64,000 bases of DNA from DATKHR01 sp035939575 (GCA_035939575.1 DASZFS010000158.1:62001-126000), one strand, 5' to 3'. Shown: positions 56,035 through 64,000, counted from the first letter of the stretch. Made by a program: numbers and translations. The notes: generated from the letters alone by a model not told the origin.

Positions 56035-57420
56035 ATGGCCAATCAACATACGGCCCCGCTGGATCGGTCGGCGATTGTCGAGCGCTACCGGCGCAACCGA
56101 CAGCGATCGCGCGCGATCTTCGACCTCCTCGCCGACACGGCGTACTACAGCCAGCCGATCGCGCTGCGTCACCCGATCGTGTTCTACGAAGGGCATCTTC
56201 CAGGGTTCAGCTTCAACACGCTCGTGAAGAAGGCGCTCGGCTACCCGAGCATCGACGCTCGACTCGAGGCGCTGTTTGCGCGGGGCATCGATCCGCACGA
56301 GGTCGCCAGCAACCAGCCATCCGCCTCCGCTCGCTCGAGCGGCGCCGCGAGCTACGGCGGAGCTTGGCCTTCTCGCGAGACGGTCCGCGCGTTCACCGAC
56401 GAAGCCGATCGCCGCGTGGTGGACGCGCTTCAGGGGGCCGACCTCGACCAGCCGGGTCATCCGTTGCTCGATCGCGCCGAAGCGGTCTTCGCGATCCTCG
56501 AGCACGAGGAAATGCATCAGGAGACGCTGCTCTACATGTGGCATCGCCTGCCGTTCGATCAAAAAACGCGGCCGGCCCCTGCCGACGAGGACCGGCCACA
56601 CGCCGCGGGCGCCGCGCCCCGGCAGGAATGGATGCAGGTGCCGGCGGGCTGCGCGACGCTGGGCATCGCGCGCGAGTCGGCGACGTTTGGCTGGGACAAC
56701 GAGTTCCCCGCGTTTTCGGTGCAAGTGCCCGCGTTCCGCATCGAGCGTCATGACGTCACCAACGACCGGTTTCTCGAGTTCGTCGAGGCCGGCGGCTATC
56801 GCGACCCGAGCTGGTGGGATCCCGAAGACTGGCGATGGATTCAGAGTGAGGGTGTCGCGCATCCGCTCTTCTGGGAGCGCGACGGGGGCGCGTGGTACTG
56901 GCGCGGCATGTTTGCGCGCGTGGCCCTGCCGCAGTCCTGGCCCGTCTATGTGAGCCACGCCGAAGCATCGGCGTTCGCGCGCTGGCGGGGGGCGCGCCTG
57001 CCGACCGAGGCGGAGTTCCAGCGCGCGGCGTACGGCTCGTCGGACGGCGAGCGTCGCCACCCGTGGGGTGCGGACGAGCCGGACCCGGCCCACGGCGTCT
57101 TTGATTTCGCGAGCTGGGATCCACAACCCGCCGGCAGCCATCCAAAGGGATCGAGCGCCTGGGGCGTTGAAGACCTGGTCGGAAACGGATGGGAGTGGAC
57201 AACGACGCGCTTCGCGCCGTTTCCCGGCTTTCACGCCATGCCGTCCTACCCCGAGTACTCGTCAGACTTCTTCGACGGCGAGCACTACGTGATGAAGGGC
57301 GCTTCGCCGGCGACCGCGCGCGAACTCGTGCGGCCGACATTCAGAAACTGGTTCCGCGCACGGTACCCCTATGTTTATGCGACATTCCGCTGCGTCCGAG
57401 ACGCCGCAGGCCGGCCGTAG
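56035..57420 (+). CDS. egtB: EgtB ergothioneine biosynthesis sulfoxide synthase
   Basis: 461 residues. Non-haem iron enzyme joining hercynine and Cys or gamma-Glu-Cys. DinB-like N-part with iron ligands H54 (YEGHLPGF) and H157/H161 (LEHEEMHQETLLY). FGE-sulfatase-like C-part with FGWDNEFPAFSV, LPTEAEFQRAAYG, GVEDLVGNGWEWTTT and TFRNWFRARYPYVYATFRCV. Residues 94-109 (QPSASARSSGAASYGG) are an inserted repeat shared with the gene at 58380. Overlaps egtD by 50 bp. Confidence 0.94.
   Translation: MANQHTAPLDRSAIVERYRRNRQRSRAIFDLLADTAYYSQPIALRHPIVFYEGHLPGFSFNTLVKKALGYPSIDARLEALFARGIDPHEVASNQPSASARSSGAASYGGAWPSRETVRAFTDEADRRVVDALQGADLDQPGHPLLDRAEAVFAILEHEEMHQETLLYMWHRLPFDQKTRPAPADEDRPHAAGAAPRQEWMQVPAGCATLGIARESATFGWDNEFPAFSVQVPAFRIERHDVTNDRFLEFVEAGGYRDPSWWDPEDWRWIQSEGVAHPLFWERDGGAWYWRGMFARVALPQSWPVYVSHAEASAFARWRGARLPTEAEFQRAAYGSSDGERRHPWGADEPDPAHGVFDFASWDPQPAGSHPKGSSAWGVEDLVGNGWEWTTTRFAPFPGFHAMPSYPEYSSDFFDGEHYVMKGASPATARELVRPTFRNWFRARYPYVYATFRCVRDAAGRP
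56312..56361. repeat. In-frame palindromic element, copy 1 (in egtB)
   Basis: 50 bp, 44 identical to the copy at 58903-58952. Begins ACCAGCC, then TCCGCCTCCG, ends GCGAGCTACGGCGGA; the ends TCCGCC and GGCGGA are reverse complements, with further partial pairing (GCTCG/CGAGC). It is read as QPSASARSSGAASYGG. A repeat that enters genes in a tolerated frame. Confidence 0.8.
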
Positions 57421-58348
57421 ACAGTTCGCCGAAGACGTCGAGTACTACATGTCGCTGACACCGCGTCAGCTGCCGTCGCAGTATCTCTACGACGAGCTCG
57501 GCTCGGCGCTCTTCGAGGCGATCTGCCGCCTACCCTGGTATCACATCACGCGCGCCGAGCAGCGCCTGCTTTCCGAGCGCGCGGAGGACATCCTCGCGGC
57601 CGTCGCACCGCTGTCGACGCTGGTCGAGCTGGGACCGGGAAGCGGCGAGAAGCTCGCGACGCTTCTCAACACTGCGCCGTCGTGGCGCGGCGTCACGGTG
57701 CATCTCGTCGACATCTCGGGCGCCGCGCTTCGGGCTGCGAGCCGCGCGCTCGAGGGGTACCCGCAGCTGGCCGTGGTCGCGCACGAGGCGGCCTACGAAG
57801 TGGGGCTCGCCGAGGCGTCCGCCGAGCGTCAGGCGGGCCGTTCGCTGGCGTTGTTCCTCGGCTCGAACATCGGCAACTTCGATCCGCCAGGCGCCGGTGC
57901 GTTTCTCCGCAGCATCCGATCGGCGCTCTCGGCCGGTGATTCGCTGCTGCTCGGAGCCGACCTGGTCAAAGCGGAGCGCGATCTCCTGCTTGCCTATGAC
58001 GATCCGCTGGGCGTGACGGCGGCGTTCAACCGCAACCTGCTCGTGCGCGCGAACCGCGACCTCGATGCCGACTTCGATGTGGACCGCTTCAGGCATCGCG
58101 CGGTGTGGAATGCCGGCGCCTCTCGCGTCGAGATGCACCTGGTCAGCACGGCGCGGCAGCGCGTCAGGATTCCAGCGTCGCGCATGGACATCACGTTCGG
58201 CGCGGGCGAGACCATCTGGACCGAGAGCTCCTACAAATACCGGCCCGGCGAGATCCTGCGCATGCTCGCGGTTGCGGGCTTCAAGCAATCGGAGCAGTGG
58301 CTTGACGAGCGCAACGGGTTCGCGCTGACGCTGGTCGAAGCCGTTTAG
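57371..58348 (+). CDS. egtD: EgtD histidine N-alpha-methyltransferase
   Basis: 325 residues from ATG 57371 (or 57377). Trimethylates His to hercynine with AdoMet. Family blocks: PSQYLYDELGSALFEAI, PWYHITRAEQRLL, TLVELGPGSGEKLATLL, HLVDISGAALRAA, LFLGSNIGNFDPPGAGAFL, LLLGADLVKAERDLLLAYDD, TAAFNRNLLVRANRDLDADFD and TESSYKYRPGEI. It overlaps egtB, so both make ergothioneine together. Confidence 0.96.
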   Translation: MFMRHSAASETPQAGRRQFAEDVEYYMSLTPRQLPSQYLYDELGSALFEAICRLPWYHITRAEQRLLSERAEDILAAVAPLSTLVELGPGSGEKLATLLNTAPSWRGVTVHLVDISGAALRAASRALEGYPQLAVVAHEAAYEVGLAEASAERQAGRSLALFLGSNIGNFDPPGAGAFLRSIRSALSAGDSLLLGADLVKAERDLLLAYDDPLGVTAAFNRNLLVRANRDLDADFDVDRFRHRAVWNAGASRVEMHLVSTARQRVRIPASRMDITFGAGETIWTESSYKYRPGEILRMLAVAGFKQSEQWLDERNGFALTLVEAV

Positions 58349-58379
58349 GCGTGGTACCTTTCAGGTTCCCTGCCTACAC

Positions 58380-61300
58380 ATGCGCTCAAACGAATCAGAG
58401 CTCTCAGCCGCGCCCTGGACAGAACTTGGCGTGGCAGGTTACACCTTTGCCGATCTGCACGAGCCCGACCGCCTCGAGTCATTGCACGAACGGTTCTGTG
58501 AAGAGGTGCGCGCCGCCGATCCGGTGTTATGGGCCGAGTGGGATGCGTACCGCCGCCAGCCGGATGCGCCTCGGACGCCGCCGGCACTGTCCACTCTCCT
58601 CATGGGCATGGCGGCGCACGTCAGCCGTTTCCTCCGGCGGCTCTTCGACGTCGACGCGATCGCTTCGACTCTGAGCGCCGCGACAAGCGCTCAGGACGAT
58701 CTGTTCCGCTTCAAGGTCGATTTCGTTCGCCGGCGCGTCCTGCCCTTGCTCAAGGGCGCCGCGCGAATCGTGAGCTCTCCGGAAGACGACGCGGTGGTCG
58801 AGCGGTTGATCGCCGCGCACGTGATGATCTCAGTATCGACGAGCGACCGCGAGCTGGCGCTCGCCCGCGCCGGCTGTGCGCTCCTCGACGCGGAAAAGTC
58901 CCACCAGCCCTCCGCCTCCGTTCGCTCGAATGACGCGGCGAGCTACGGCGGACAGCCAGCACCCAGCCTCCAGCTGGAAGCCGTCAAGCGCTGGTGCGCC
59001 GCCCGCCTTCACGATCCGGCCTACCGGAGCTGGGTGATCTTCAGGTTCCCGGAGAGCCTCGATTACTGGCATCTGGTCGAGACCCAACCGGGCGAGGTCG
59101 GCGTGTTCGGACCGGATCGGCGGCTTCGCCGCCGGGATGGCTTCAAGCTGACCGATCCGCGCATGACGCCGCGCGAGGTGCTGAGCGAGATTCACTACTG
59201 CGTGCTCTGCCACGAGCGCGACAAAGACTCGTGCTCGAAGGGTCTGCGCGAGCCGGGGGGGCGGGGCCACGGGGGCACGCCCGCGGGTGCGGTCGCGGTA
59301 AACCCGCTCGGGATCGAGCTGGGCGGCTGCCCGCTCGACGAGAAGATCTCCGAGATGCACGCGCTGCGGAAGGCAGGGGATCCGATTGGCGCGCTCGCGC
59401 TCGTGACGCTCGACAACCCGATGTGTCCGGGCACCGGCCACCGCATCTGCAACGACTGCATGAAGTCGTGCATCTACCAGAAACAGGAGCCGGTCAACAT
59501 CCCGCAGATCGAAACCGGGGTCCTCACCGACATCCTGTCGATGCCGTGGGGCGTCGAGATCTACGGGCTGCTCACGCGGTGGAATCCTCTCAACGTCCGG
59601 CGTCCGTACGCGCTGCCCTACAACGGCAAGAACATCCTCGTCGTTGGTCTCGGGCCCGCCGGCTACACGCTGGCCCACTACCTGGTCAACGAAGGATTCG
59701 GCGTCGTCGGCATCGACGGCCTGAAGATCGAGCCGCTTCCCGCGGCGGTGGTCGGGACGCGCGCGACGCCGCCGCGTCCGATTCGAGAGTGGCAGGAGAT
59801 CTACCGGCAGCTGGACCAGCGCGTGCTCGAGGGCTTCGGCGGCGTGTCCGAGTACGGCATCACGGTGCGGTGGGACAAGAACTTCCTGACGCTTCTCCAC
59901 CTGACGCTGGCGCGCCGGAGCCGACTGCGCATGTATGGCGGTGTTCGATTCGGCGGGACCATCCCGATCGATGACGCGTGGGCGTACGGATTCGACCACG
60001 TGGCGATCGCGACCGGCGCAGGCCGGCCGACGATCATCGACATGAAGAACAACCTGATCCGTGGGATTCGCAAGGCGAGCGACTTTCTGATGGCGCTGCA
60101 GCTCACGGGAGCGTTCAAGCGGGACGCGCTGCCGAACCTGCAGGCGCGGCTCCCGGCGGTCGTCATCGGCGGAGGCCTCACCGCCATCGACACCGCGACG
60201 GAGCTGATGGCGTACTACCCGCTGCAGGTCGAGAAGACGGTCGAGCAGTACGAGACGCTCGGCACCGAGATCGGCGAAGCGCGCGTGCGCGGGCTCTACG
60301 ACGCGGAAGAGCAGGTGGTGCTGGACGAGTATCTCGCCCACGGCCGCGCGGTCCGGGCCGAGCGGGCCCGTGCGGCTGAGGCGGGCACGGCGCCCGACTT
60401 CATCCCGCTCGTGCGGTCGTGGGGCGGTGTGACCATTGCCTACCGGAAGCGGCTGGTCGACTCGCCCGCGTACCGCTTGAACCATGAAGAGGTGATCAAG
60501 GCGCTCGAGGAGGGCGTCGCCTTCGCCGAGAACCTCAACCCGATCGAGGCGGTGCCCGACGAGCACGGCGCCGTCGAACGGGTGATCTTCAAGCGGGAGG
60601 AGGCGGGTGAGACAGCCGGCCGGGACGCGGCCGCCGTCCTTCCCGCGAGAACGGTCCTCGTCGCAGCGGGCACGACACCGAATACGACGTACGAAAAGGA
60701 GCACGTCGGCACCTTTCGGCTCGATGCCAAGCAGAAATTCTTCCAGCCTCATCGCGTCGTGCACGACGGAGCGGTGTACACGCTCACGCCCGATCCCGAG
60801 GGCTTCTTCACGTCGTATCAGTCGAACGGCCGCTTCGTCACGTACTACGGCGACAACCACCCGCGCTATGCCGGCAACGTGGTGAAGGCGATGGCGTCGG
60901 CCAGGGACGGCTTCCCGAAGGTCGCGGAGCTCTTCGCGCGTGACCTGGCGACGCTCGACGCGGCGGCGCAGCCACAGCGGGACGTCGCCTGGTGGCGGCT
61001 GATCGACGGCCTCGACGCCGATCTCCTCGCCTTCGTCGAGGACGTCGTGCGCCTGACGCCCACGATCGTCGAGGTCATCGTCCGGGCGCCTGCCGCAGCG
61101 CGGCATTTTCGTCCCGGTCAGTTCTACCGCCTGCAGAACTACGAGTCGGTCGCGCGGCGGGCGGCCGGCGTCCCGCTGCTCATGGAGGGCATTGCGCTGA
61201 CCGGCGCGTGGGTGGACGCGGAGCGCGGTCTGCTCTCGCTCATCGCGCTCGAGCTCGGGGTCTCGAGCCGGCTGGTGGCGTATCTCGAGAAGGGCGAGCC

Positions 61301-61997
61301 GATCGTCGTGATGGGACCGACCGGGGCGCCGACCGAGATCCCGAATGGACAGAACGTGCTGCTGCTCGGCGGCGGGCTCGGGAATGCCGTGCTCTTCTCG
61401 ATCGCCAAGGCCATGCGCGAGCATCGCAACAAGGTGATCTATTTCGCCGGTTACAGGAGGGGCGAAGACCTGTTCAAGCGGGAGGAGATCGAAGCGTCCA
61501 CCGACCAGGTCATCTGGAGCACGGACTCCGGGACGGCGATCGCCGCCGCCCGGCCGCAGGACGCCCACTTCAGAGGGAACATCGTGCAGGCGATGCTCGC
61601 CTACCAGAGCGGCGCGCTGGGTCCGCAGCTGGTTCCGCTGTCGACCGTCGACCGGATCATCGCCATCGGATCCGATCGGATGATGGCGGCGGTGAGGTCC
61701 GCGCGGCATGATGTCCTGGCGCCGTTCCTGAAGCCCGATCACGTGGGCATCGGCAGCATCAACTCGCCGATGCAATGCATGATGAAGGAGGTCTGCGCGC
61801 AATGCCTGCAGAAGCACGTCGACCCGGCGACCGGGAAGGAGACGATCATCTTCTCGTGCTTCAACCAGGATCAGCAGCTGGATCGCGTGGACTTCGCGAA
61901 CCTGTCGGCCCGGCTGCGACAGAACACGGTGCAGGAAAAGCTGTCGAACATGTGGCTCGATCACGTCATGCGCGGCGTCGAGCTGTCCCACATCTGA
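58380..61997 (+). CDS. Large Fe-S flavoprotein fusion (GltD/NfnB-like plus PyrK/NfnA-like)
   Basis: 1205 residues. 1-260: helical, unknown domain. 265-370: Cys-rich (C274, C277, C285, C317, C349, C357, C360, C364), fitting two [4Fe-4S] clusters. 415-830: GltD-type flavoprotein with VVGLGPAGYTLAHYLV, AIATGAGRPTII, VVIGGGLTAIDTATELM and VLVAAGTTPNTTYE. 870-1205: ferredoxin-NADP-reductase-like part with RPGQFYRLQNYE, LLGGGLGNAVLFSIAKAM and four Cys (C1133, C1139, C1142, C1160) as in PyrK [2Fe-2S]. Residues 176-191 are an inserted repeat. It lies 31 bp after egtD. NADH/NADPH/ferredoxin electron transfer is likely; bifurcation is a guess. Confidence 0.8.
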   Translation: MRSNESELSAAPWTELGVAGYTFADLHEPDRLESLHERFCEEVRAADPVLWAEWDAYRRQPDAPRTPPALSTLLMGMAAHVSRFLRRLFDVDAIASTLSAATSAQDDLFRFKVDFVRRRVLPLLKGAARIVSSPEDDAVVERLIAAHVMISVSTSDRELALARAGCALLDAEKSHQPSASVRSNDAASYGGQPAPSLQLEAVKRWCAARLHDPAYRSWVIFRFPESLDYWHLVETQPGEVGVFGPDRRLRRRDGFKLTDPRMTPREVLSEIHYCVLCHERDKDSCSKGLREPGGRGHGGTPAGAVAVNPLGIELGGCPLDEKISEMHALRKAGDPIGALALVTLDNPMCPGTGHRICNDCMKSCIYQKQEPVNIPQIETGVLTDILSMPWGVEIYGLLTRWNPLNVRRPYALPYNGKNILVVGLGPAGYTLAHYLVNEGFGVVGIDGLKIEPLPAAVVGTRATPPRPIREWQEIYRQLDQRVLEGFGGVSEYGITVRWDKNFLTLLHLTLARRSRLRMYGGVRFGGTIPIDDAWAYGFDHVAIATGAGRPTIIDMKNNLIRGIRKASDFLMALQLTGAFKRDALPNLQARLPAVVIGGGLTAIDTATELMAYYPLQVEKTVEQYETLGTEIGEARVRGLYDAEEQVVLDEYLAHGRAVRAERARAAEAGTAPDFIPLVRSWGGVTIAYRKRLVDSPAYRLNHEEVIKALEEGVAFAENLNPIEAVPDEHGAVERVIFKREEAGETAGRDAAAVLPARTVLVAAGTTPNTTYEKEHVGTFRLDAKQKFFQPHRVVHDGAVYTLTPDPEGFFTSYQSNGRFVTYYGDNHPRYAGNVVKAMASARDGFPKVAELFARDLATLDAAAQPQRDVAWWRLIDGLDADLLAFVEDVVRLTPTIVEVIVRAPAAARHFRPGQFYRLQNYESVARRAAGVPLLMEGIALTGAWVDAERGLLSLIALELGVSSRLVAYLEKGEPIVVMGPTGAPTEIPNGQNVLLLGGGLGNAVLFSIAKAMREHRNKVIYFAGYRRGEDLFKREEIEASTDQVIWSTDSGTAIAAARPQDAHFRGNIVQAMLAYQSGALGPQLVPLSTVDRIIAIGSDRMMAAVRSARHDVLAPFLKPDHVGIGSINSPMQCMMKEVCAQCLQKHVDPATGKETIIFSCFNQDQQLDRVDFANLSARLRQNTVQEKLSNMWLDHVMRGVELSHI
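58903..58952. repeat. In-frame palindromic element, copy 2 (in the Fe-S flavoprotein gene)
   Basis: 50 bp, six mismatches to copy 1, lying in the same codon frame (CAG CCC TCC GCC), giving QPSASVRSNDAASYGG. Located in the less conserved N-terminal domain of its host gene. Confidence 0.8.
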
Positions 61998-62028
61998 CCG
62001 TTGCCCGCCAGGGCTCGAGGCATCGCCA

Positions 62029-62199
62029 GTGCCGCGATTCGAATGGAACGGTCTCGGCCGGGTGTTCAGTCCCGACGACCTCGCACCGCTCGGACGGGCC
62101 CCCGCCATGCTCCTCGCGGGTGACTGGGACCCCGACGACGAGGGACCGGGCCAGGTCCGGCAGCTGGCGCGGGAGCTTGTCTCGTTCTCCGCGACATGA
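62029..62199 (+). CDS. Possible small protein (56 aa), unknown
   Basis: GTG-started reading frame giving PRFEWNGLGRVFSPDDLAPL and APAMLLAGDWDPDDEG. It overlaps a second small frame by ATGA. I recognise no family. The pair fills the 354-bp stretch between the flavoprotein and GH genes; it may be real, decayed or chance. Confidence 0.3.
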   Translation: MPRFEWNGLGRVFSPDDLAPLGRAPAMLLAGDWDPDDEGPGQVRQLARELVSFSAT

Positions 62200-62306
62200 T
62201 CGCGTTCCGCCAGGTCGATGGCCGCTATCCGTTCGGATGGATCGCAGCCGACCACGGGCGCCCGCCCGTGGATCTCCTCGACCGGGTGCGGCACTTTCGC
62301 AAGTAG
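62196..62306 (+). CDS. Possible small protein (36 aa), unknown
   Basis: ATG-started frame MIAFRQVDGRYPFGWIAADH then PPVDLLDRVRHFRK, coupled by ATGA to the frame before it. The two together might be one broken small gene. No family recognised. Confidence 0.3.
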   Translation: MIAFRQVDGRYPFGWIAADHGRPPVDLLDRVRHFRK

Positions 62307-62336
62307 TGGCCGGTCCACGCTGATCAAGGAACTAGC

Positions 62337-62345
62337 TGCTACACT
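62337..62345 (+). promoter_or_regulatory. Extended -10 box giving a leaderless GH88/105 transcript
   Basis: TGC followed by TACACT (62340-62345) ends 6 bases before the GTG at 62352, so the predicted mRNA start is at the start codon. No obvious -35. Confidence 0.4.
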
Positions 62346-62351
62346 TCGCCG

Positions 62352-63920
62352 GTGCGCCTCGCGCTCCTCACGCTCCTCGCGGTCGTCGCGGTTTACACGG
62401 TCCCCGGGGCCGCCGCTCCGGCCGGAAGCCTCGACTCCCAGATTCGCGCCGTCGCCGCGCTGCGCGGGGAGCCACACCGCGTCGGCGCGGCCGGACTGAC
62501 CCCGAGCGATGCGGCTATTCTGACGCTCGAGAACGGCGCCGCGTTCGATCGCTCCGCCACTCCGCGACGGCTCGTCATCATCGGTGGGCTCGACGAAAAC
62601 GCGCGGAGCACGCAGACGGTCCTCGAGCTGGTCCGGTGGCTCAAGACGTCGGCGCCGGCGCGAACTCGAGCGGCCTGGATGGTCAGCGCGCTGCCGGCGG
62701 CGGCGTTCGACAGCGCCGACACATTGTCTCTCGAGCGCTGGATCACCTTTCAGGCGCCGGACGTCCTCCTCGAGGTGCGGGACGATGGCAAGACGATCGG
62801 GTTGGCGTCGATACGGTCCGTAGTGGTGACGTCGGACCGCACTCCGCCGGCCATCGAACGGATCCTGGCCGCCGCGCCGGCCGGCCGATCCACGCTGCGT
62901 GACGCGATTGACCGGCGTGTCGAACGTTCACCTCTCGAGGTGGCCCGACTCCTGGCGGGACGGTATCCCGAGACGCCCACGATCAGCTACATCCCGGCTG
63001 TCGCGTGGACGAGCACGCTCCGGCTGTCCGCGGTACTCGGCGATGCGTCGTTGGCCGACGCCGTGAAGCGCCAGACGGCGCCCTGGGTCTCGGGCGGACG
63101 GCCGCTCTTCGGCGAGCGCGTACAGTTGACGTCAGTCGCCGGCACGATGGTGTTCGCCGACCTCGGCGGCGACGCCGCCCGGCTGGCGGCGGAAGGCGCG
63201 CGCCTCGCGAGCAGGCGCAAAGATTCCGGCATCGCTGAATATGGACAGGGCTGGACCGACGACATGTTCATGGCGTCGGCCGTCCTGTCACGCGCGGGCG
63301 AGTTGGACACCGCCGCGGGTCTGCTCTCCGACTACGCGAGCCGCCTTCAGCGCAAGGACGGGGTCTTCGTCCATGCCACTGACGGTCCGTTTGCATGGGG
63401 GAGGGGAAACGGCTTCGCGGCGCTCGGGCTCATGGAGCTGCTGACCGTCATGCCCGAGTCGCATCCCGCGCGCGCGGGCCTGCTCGCGATCTTCCGGCGG
63501 CACATGGCAGGCGTCCGCGCGTGGCAGTCACCCGACGGCATGTGGCGCGAGGTCGTGGACGAGCCCGGTGCCTATCGAGAAGAGACCGCGACGGCGATGT
63601 TGATGACGGCGATGGCGCGTGGATTGAGATTGGGCTGGCTGGACTCGACGTATGCGCCGGTTGTGGAGCAGGCCTGGCGTGCGCTCGCCGCGCACGTCAG
63701 AGATGACGGCACCGTCGTGGATGTCTGCACGGGCACAGGCGTCGGCCCGACGAAGCGCTACTACCTGGATCGCGCGGCGCTCACGGGCGCCGACGATCGC
63801 GGGGGTGCGATGGCGCTGCTTGCGGCGATGGAAATCGTCGCGCTGCACAAGCTGGACAAGCTGGACAGGCTGGACAGGCTGGACAGGCTGGACAGGCTGG
63901 ACGAGCGGTACAGGCGCTAG
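62352..63920 (+). CDS. Secreted GH88/GH105-like glycoside hydrolase with extra N-terminal domain
   Basis: 522 residues from GTG with a signal peptide (RLALLTLLAVVAVYTVPGAA). The C-terminal about 300 residues have the family landmarks: GWTDDMFMASAVLSRAG, FAWGRGNGFAALGLMELL, YREETATAMLMTAMARGL and VCTGTGVGPTKRYYLDR. Such enzymes hydrolyse unsaturated uronyl or rhamnogalacturonyl oligosaccharides. The first 200 residues (RRLVIIGGLDENARSTQTV, ITFQAPDVLLEV) form an added domain of unknown role, perhaps hydrolase-like. The C-terminus has a six-fold LDR/LDK repeat. Confidence 0.8.
   Translation: MRLALLTLLAVVAVYTVPGAAAPAGSLDSQIRAVAALRGEPHRVGAAGLTPSDAAILTLENGAAFDRSATPRRLVIIGGLDENARSTQTVLELVRWLKTSAPARTRAAWMVSALPAAAFDSADTLSLERWITFQAPDVLLEVRDDGKTIGLASIRSVVVTSDRTPPAIERILAAAPAGRSTLRDAIDRRVERSPLEVARLLAGRYPETPTISYIPAVAWTSTLRLSAVLGDASLADAVKRQTAPWVSGGRPLFGERVQLTSVAGTMVFADLGGDAARLAAEGARLASRRKDSGIAEYGQGWTDDMFMASAVLSRAGELDTAAGLLSDYASRLQRKDGVFVHATDGPFAWGRGNGFAALGLMELLTVMPESHPARAGLLAIFRRHMAGVRAWQSPDGMWREVVDEPGAYREETATAMLMTAMARGLRLGWLDSTYAPVVEQAWRALAAHVRDDGTVVDVCTGTGVGPTKRYYLDRAALTGADDRGGAMALLAAMEIVALHKLDKLDRLDRLDRLDRLDERYRR
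63849..63902 (+). repeat. Six 9-bp repeats at the end of the GH88/105 gene
   Basis: Two AAGCTGGAC and four AGGCTGGAC units in tandem, in frame, giving KLDKLDRLDRLDRLDRLD near the C-terminus. Probably slippage-made and not part of the fold. Confidence 0.9.
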
Positions 63921-63923
63921 ACG

Positions 63924-64000
63924 TCAGGCGACTTTCCAGCCGTCTCCGCGGAGCGAGTTCATCAGCCGCACCGATCGCTCGATGAGCTCGGTCGGCTCCT
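63924..64000 (-). CDS. C-terminal end of an unidentified gene, cut by window
   Basis: Minus-strand frame open from the window edge to a TGA at 63926-63924. It ends ELIERSVRLMNSLRGDGWKV then A. Too short to name a family; the coding-like composition and its position 3 bp past the GH gene support a convergent gene. Confidence 0.55.
   Translation of the reverse strand, partial: EPTELIERSVRLMNSLRGDGWKVA

Noticed and set aside
58830..62477. Open frame of 1215 codons on the minus strand opposite the Fe-S flavoprotein
   Set aside because: The plus strand has clear domain motifs over the same span; the antisense reading is Arg/His/Asp-rich with no motif, as expected from high-GC third positions.
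63849..63902. Repeats considered as a CRISPR array
   Set aside because: Units are 9 bp with no spacers and lie in frame in a gene.

Overview
The window is high-GC DNA with almost no non-coding space, many GTG and a few TTG starts, and chains of ATGA/GTGA stop-start overlaps. The gene content points to an Acidobacteriota genome, most likely Vicinamibacteria (subdivision 6). The clues are an Oar-type TonB receptor with an N-terminal carboxypeptidase-regulatory domain, a PadR regulator, a cytochrome c-PQQ dehydrogenase, a spermidine-synthase-like membrane fusion, and lgt, PBP1A, SUF and EPS genes. This is an inference from families; no rRNA, tRNA, transposase, integrase, phage gene or CRISPR array was seen.

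Layout. 0-3.5 kb: small regulators, two VOC proteins, a GIY-YIG protein and DNA-repair-like genes (an ASCH-like protein coupled to a half-length AlkD-like protein, and an AlkZ-related protein). 3.6-11 kb: hybrid histidine kinase, lgt, a secreted amidohydrolase and a 954-residue membrane/aminopropyltransferase-like protein. 11-16.3 kb (minus strand): a three-gene operon of TonB receptor, Tat-exported phosphotriesterase-like protein and secreted alpha/beta hydrolase. 16.4-23 kb: a response regulator and kinase run directly into CapA, an acetyl/propionyl-CoA-type ligase and an AcuI-like reductase. 23.1-30.2 kb: a CsgG-like secreted protein, then a complete SUF operon (sufA-like, B, C, D, S, U, T). 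The SUF operon has a good sigma70 promoter overlapped by a 25-bp palindrome that resembles the type-1 IscR box.

30.2-38.7 kb: a phosphoribosyltransferase, a c-di-GMP group (REC-GGDEF-EAL, PAS kinase, REC-HD-GYP), a Nudix hydrolase, the PQQ dehydrogenase and a CHRD protein. 38.8-44.3 kb: PBP1A, then the tightly overlapping holB-ricT-pdxA-smpB. 44.3-55 kb: a surface-polysaccharide region (sugar aminotransferase, DAACS transporter, RfbD-like reductase, LhgO-like oxidoreductase, coiled-coil methyltransferase, gmd, UDP-sugar dehydrogenase, O-antigen ligase-like protein). A module shared by the methyltransferase and a small stand-alone protein may be a scaffold of this machinery. 55-62 kb: thiS-thiG, then egtB-egtD (ergothioneine), followed by a 1205-residue iron-sulfur flavoprotein that joins GltD/NfnB-like and PyrK/NfnA-like halves. 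62.3-63.9 kb: a GH88/GH105-like hydrolase.

The most notable unexpected signals are these. (1) A 50-bp palindromic element is present in the same reading frame inside both egtB and the large flavoprotein gene. (2) The IscR-like operator lies on the suf promoter. (3) The Nfn-like single-chain fusion sits next to the ergothioneine genes. (4) A YNDAL/LDRA coiled-coil module is shared by two EPS-region proteins. (5) Several genes end in 9-bp or 7-bp tandem repeats that extend the C-terminus. (6) Several genes, mostly GTG-started, have a -10 box placed so that the mRNA would be leaderless or nearly so.
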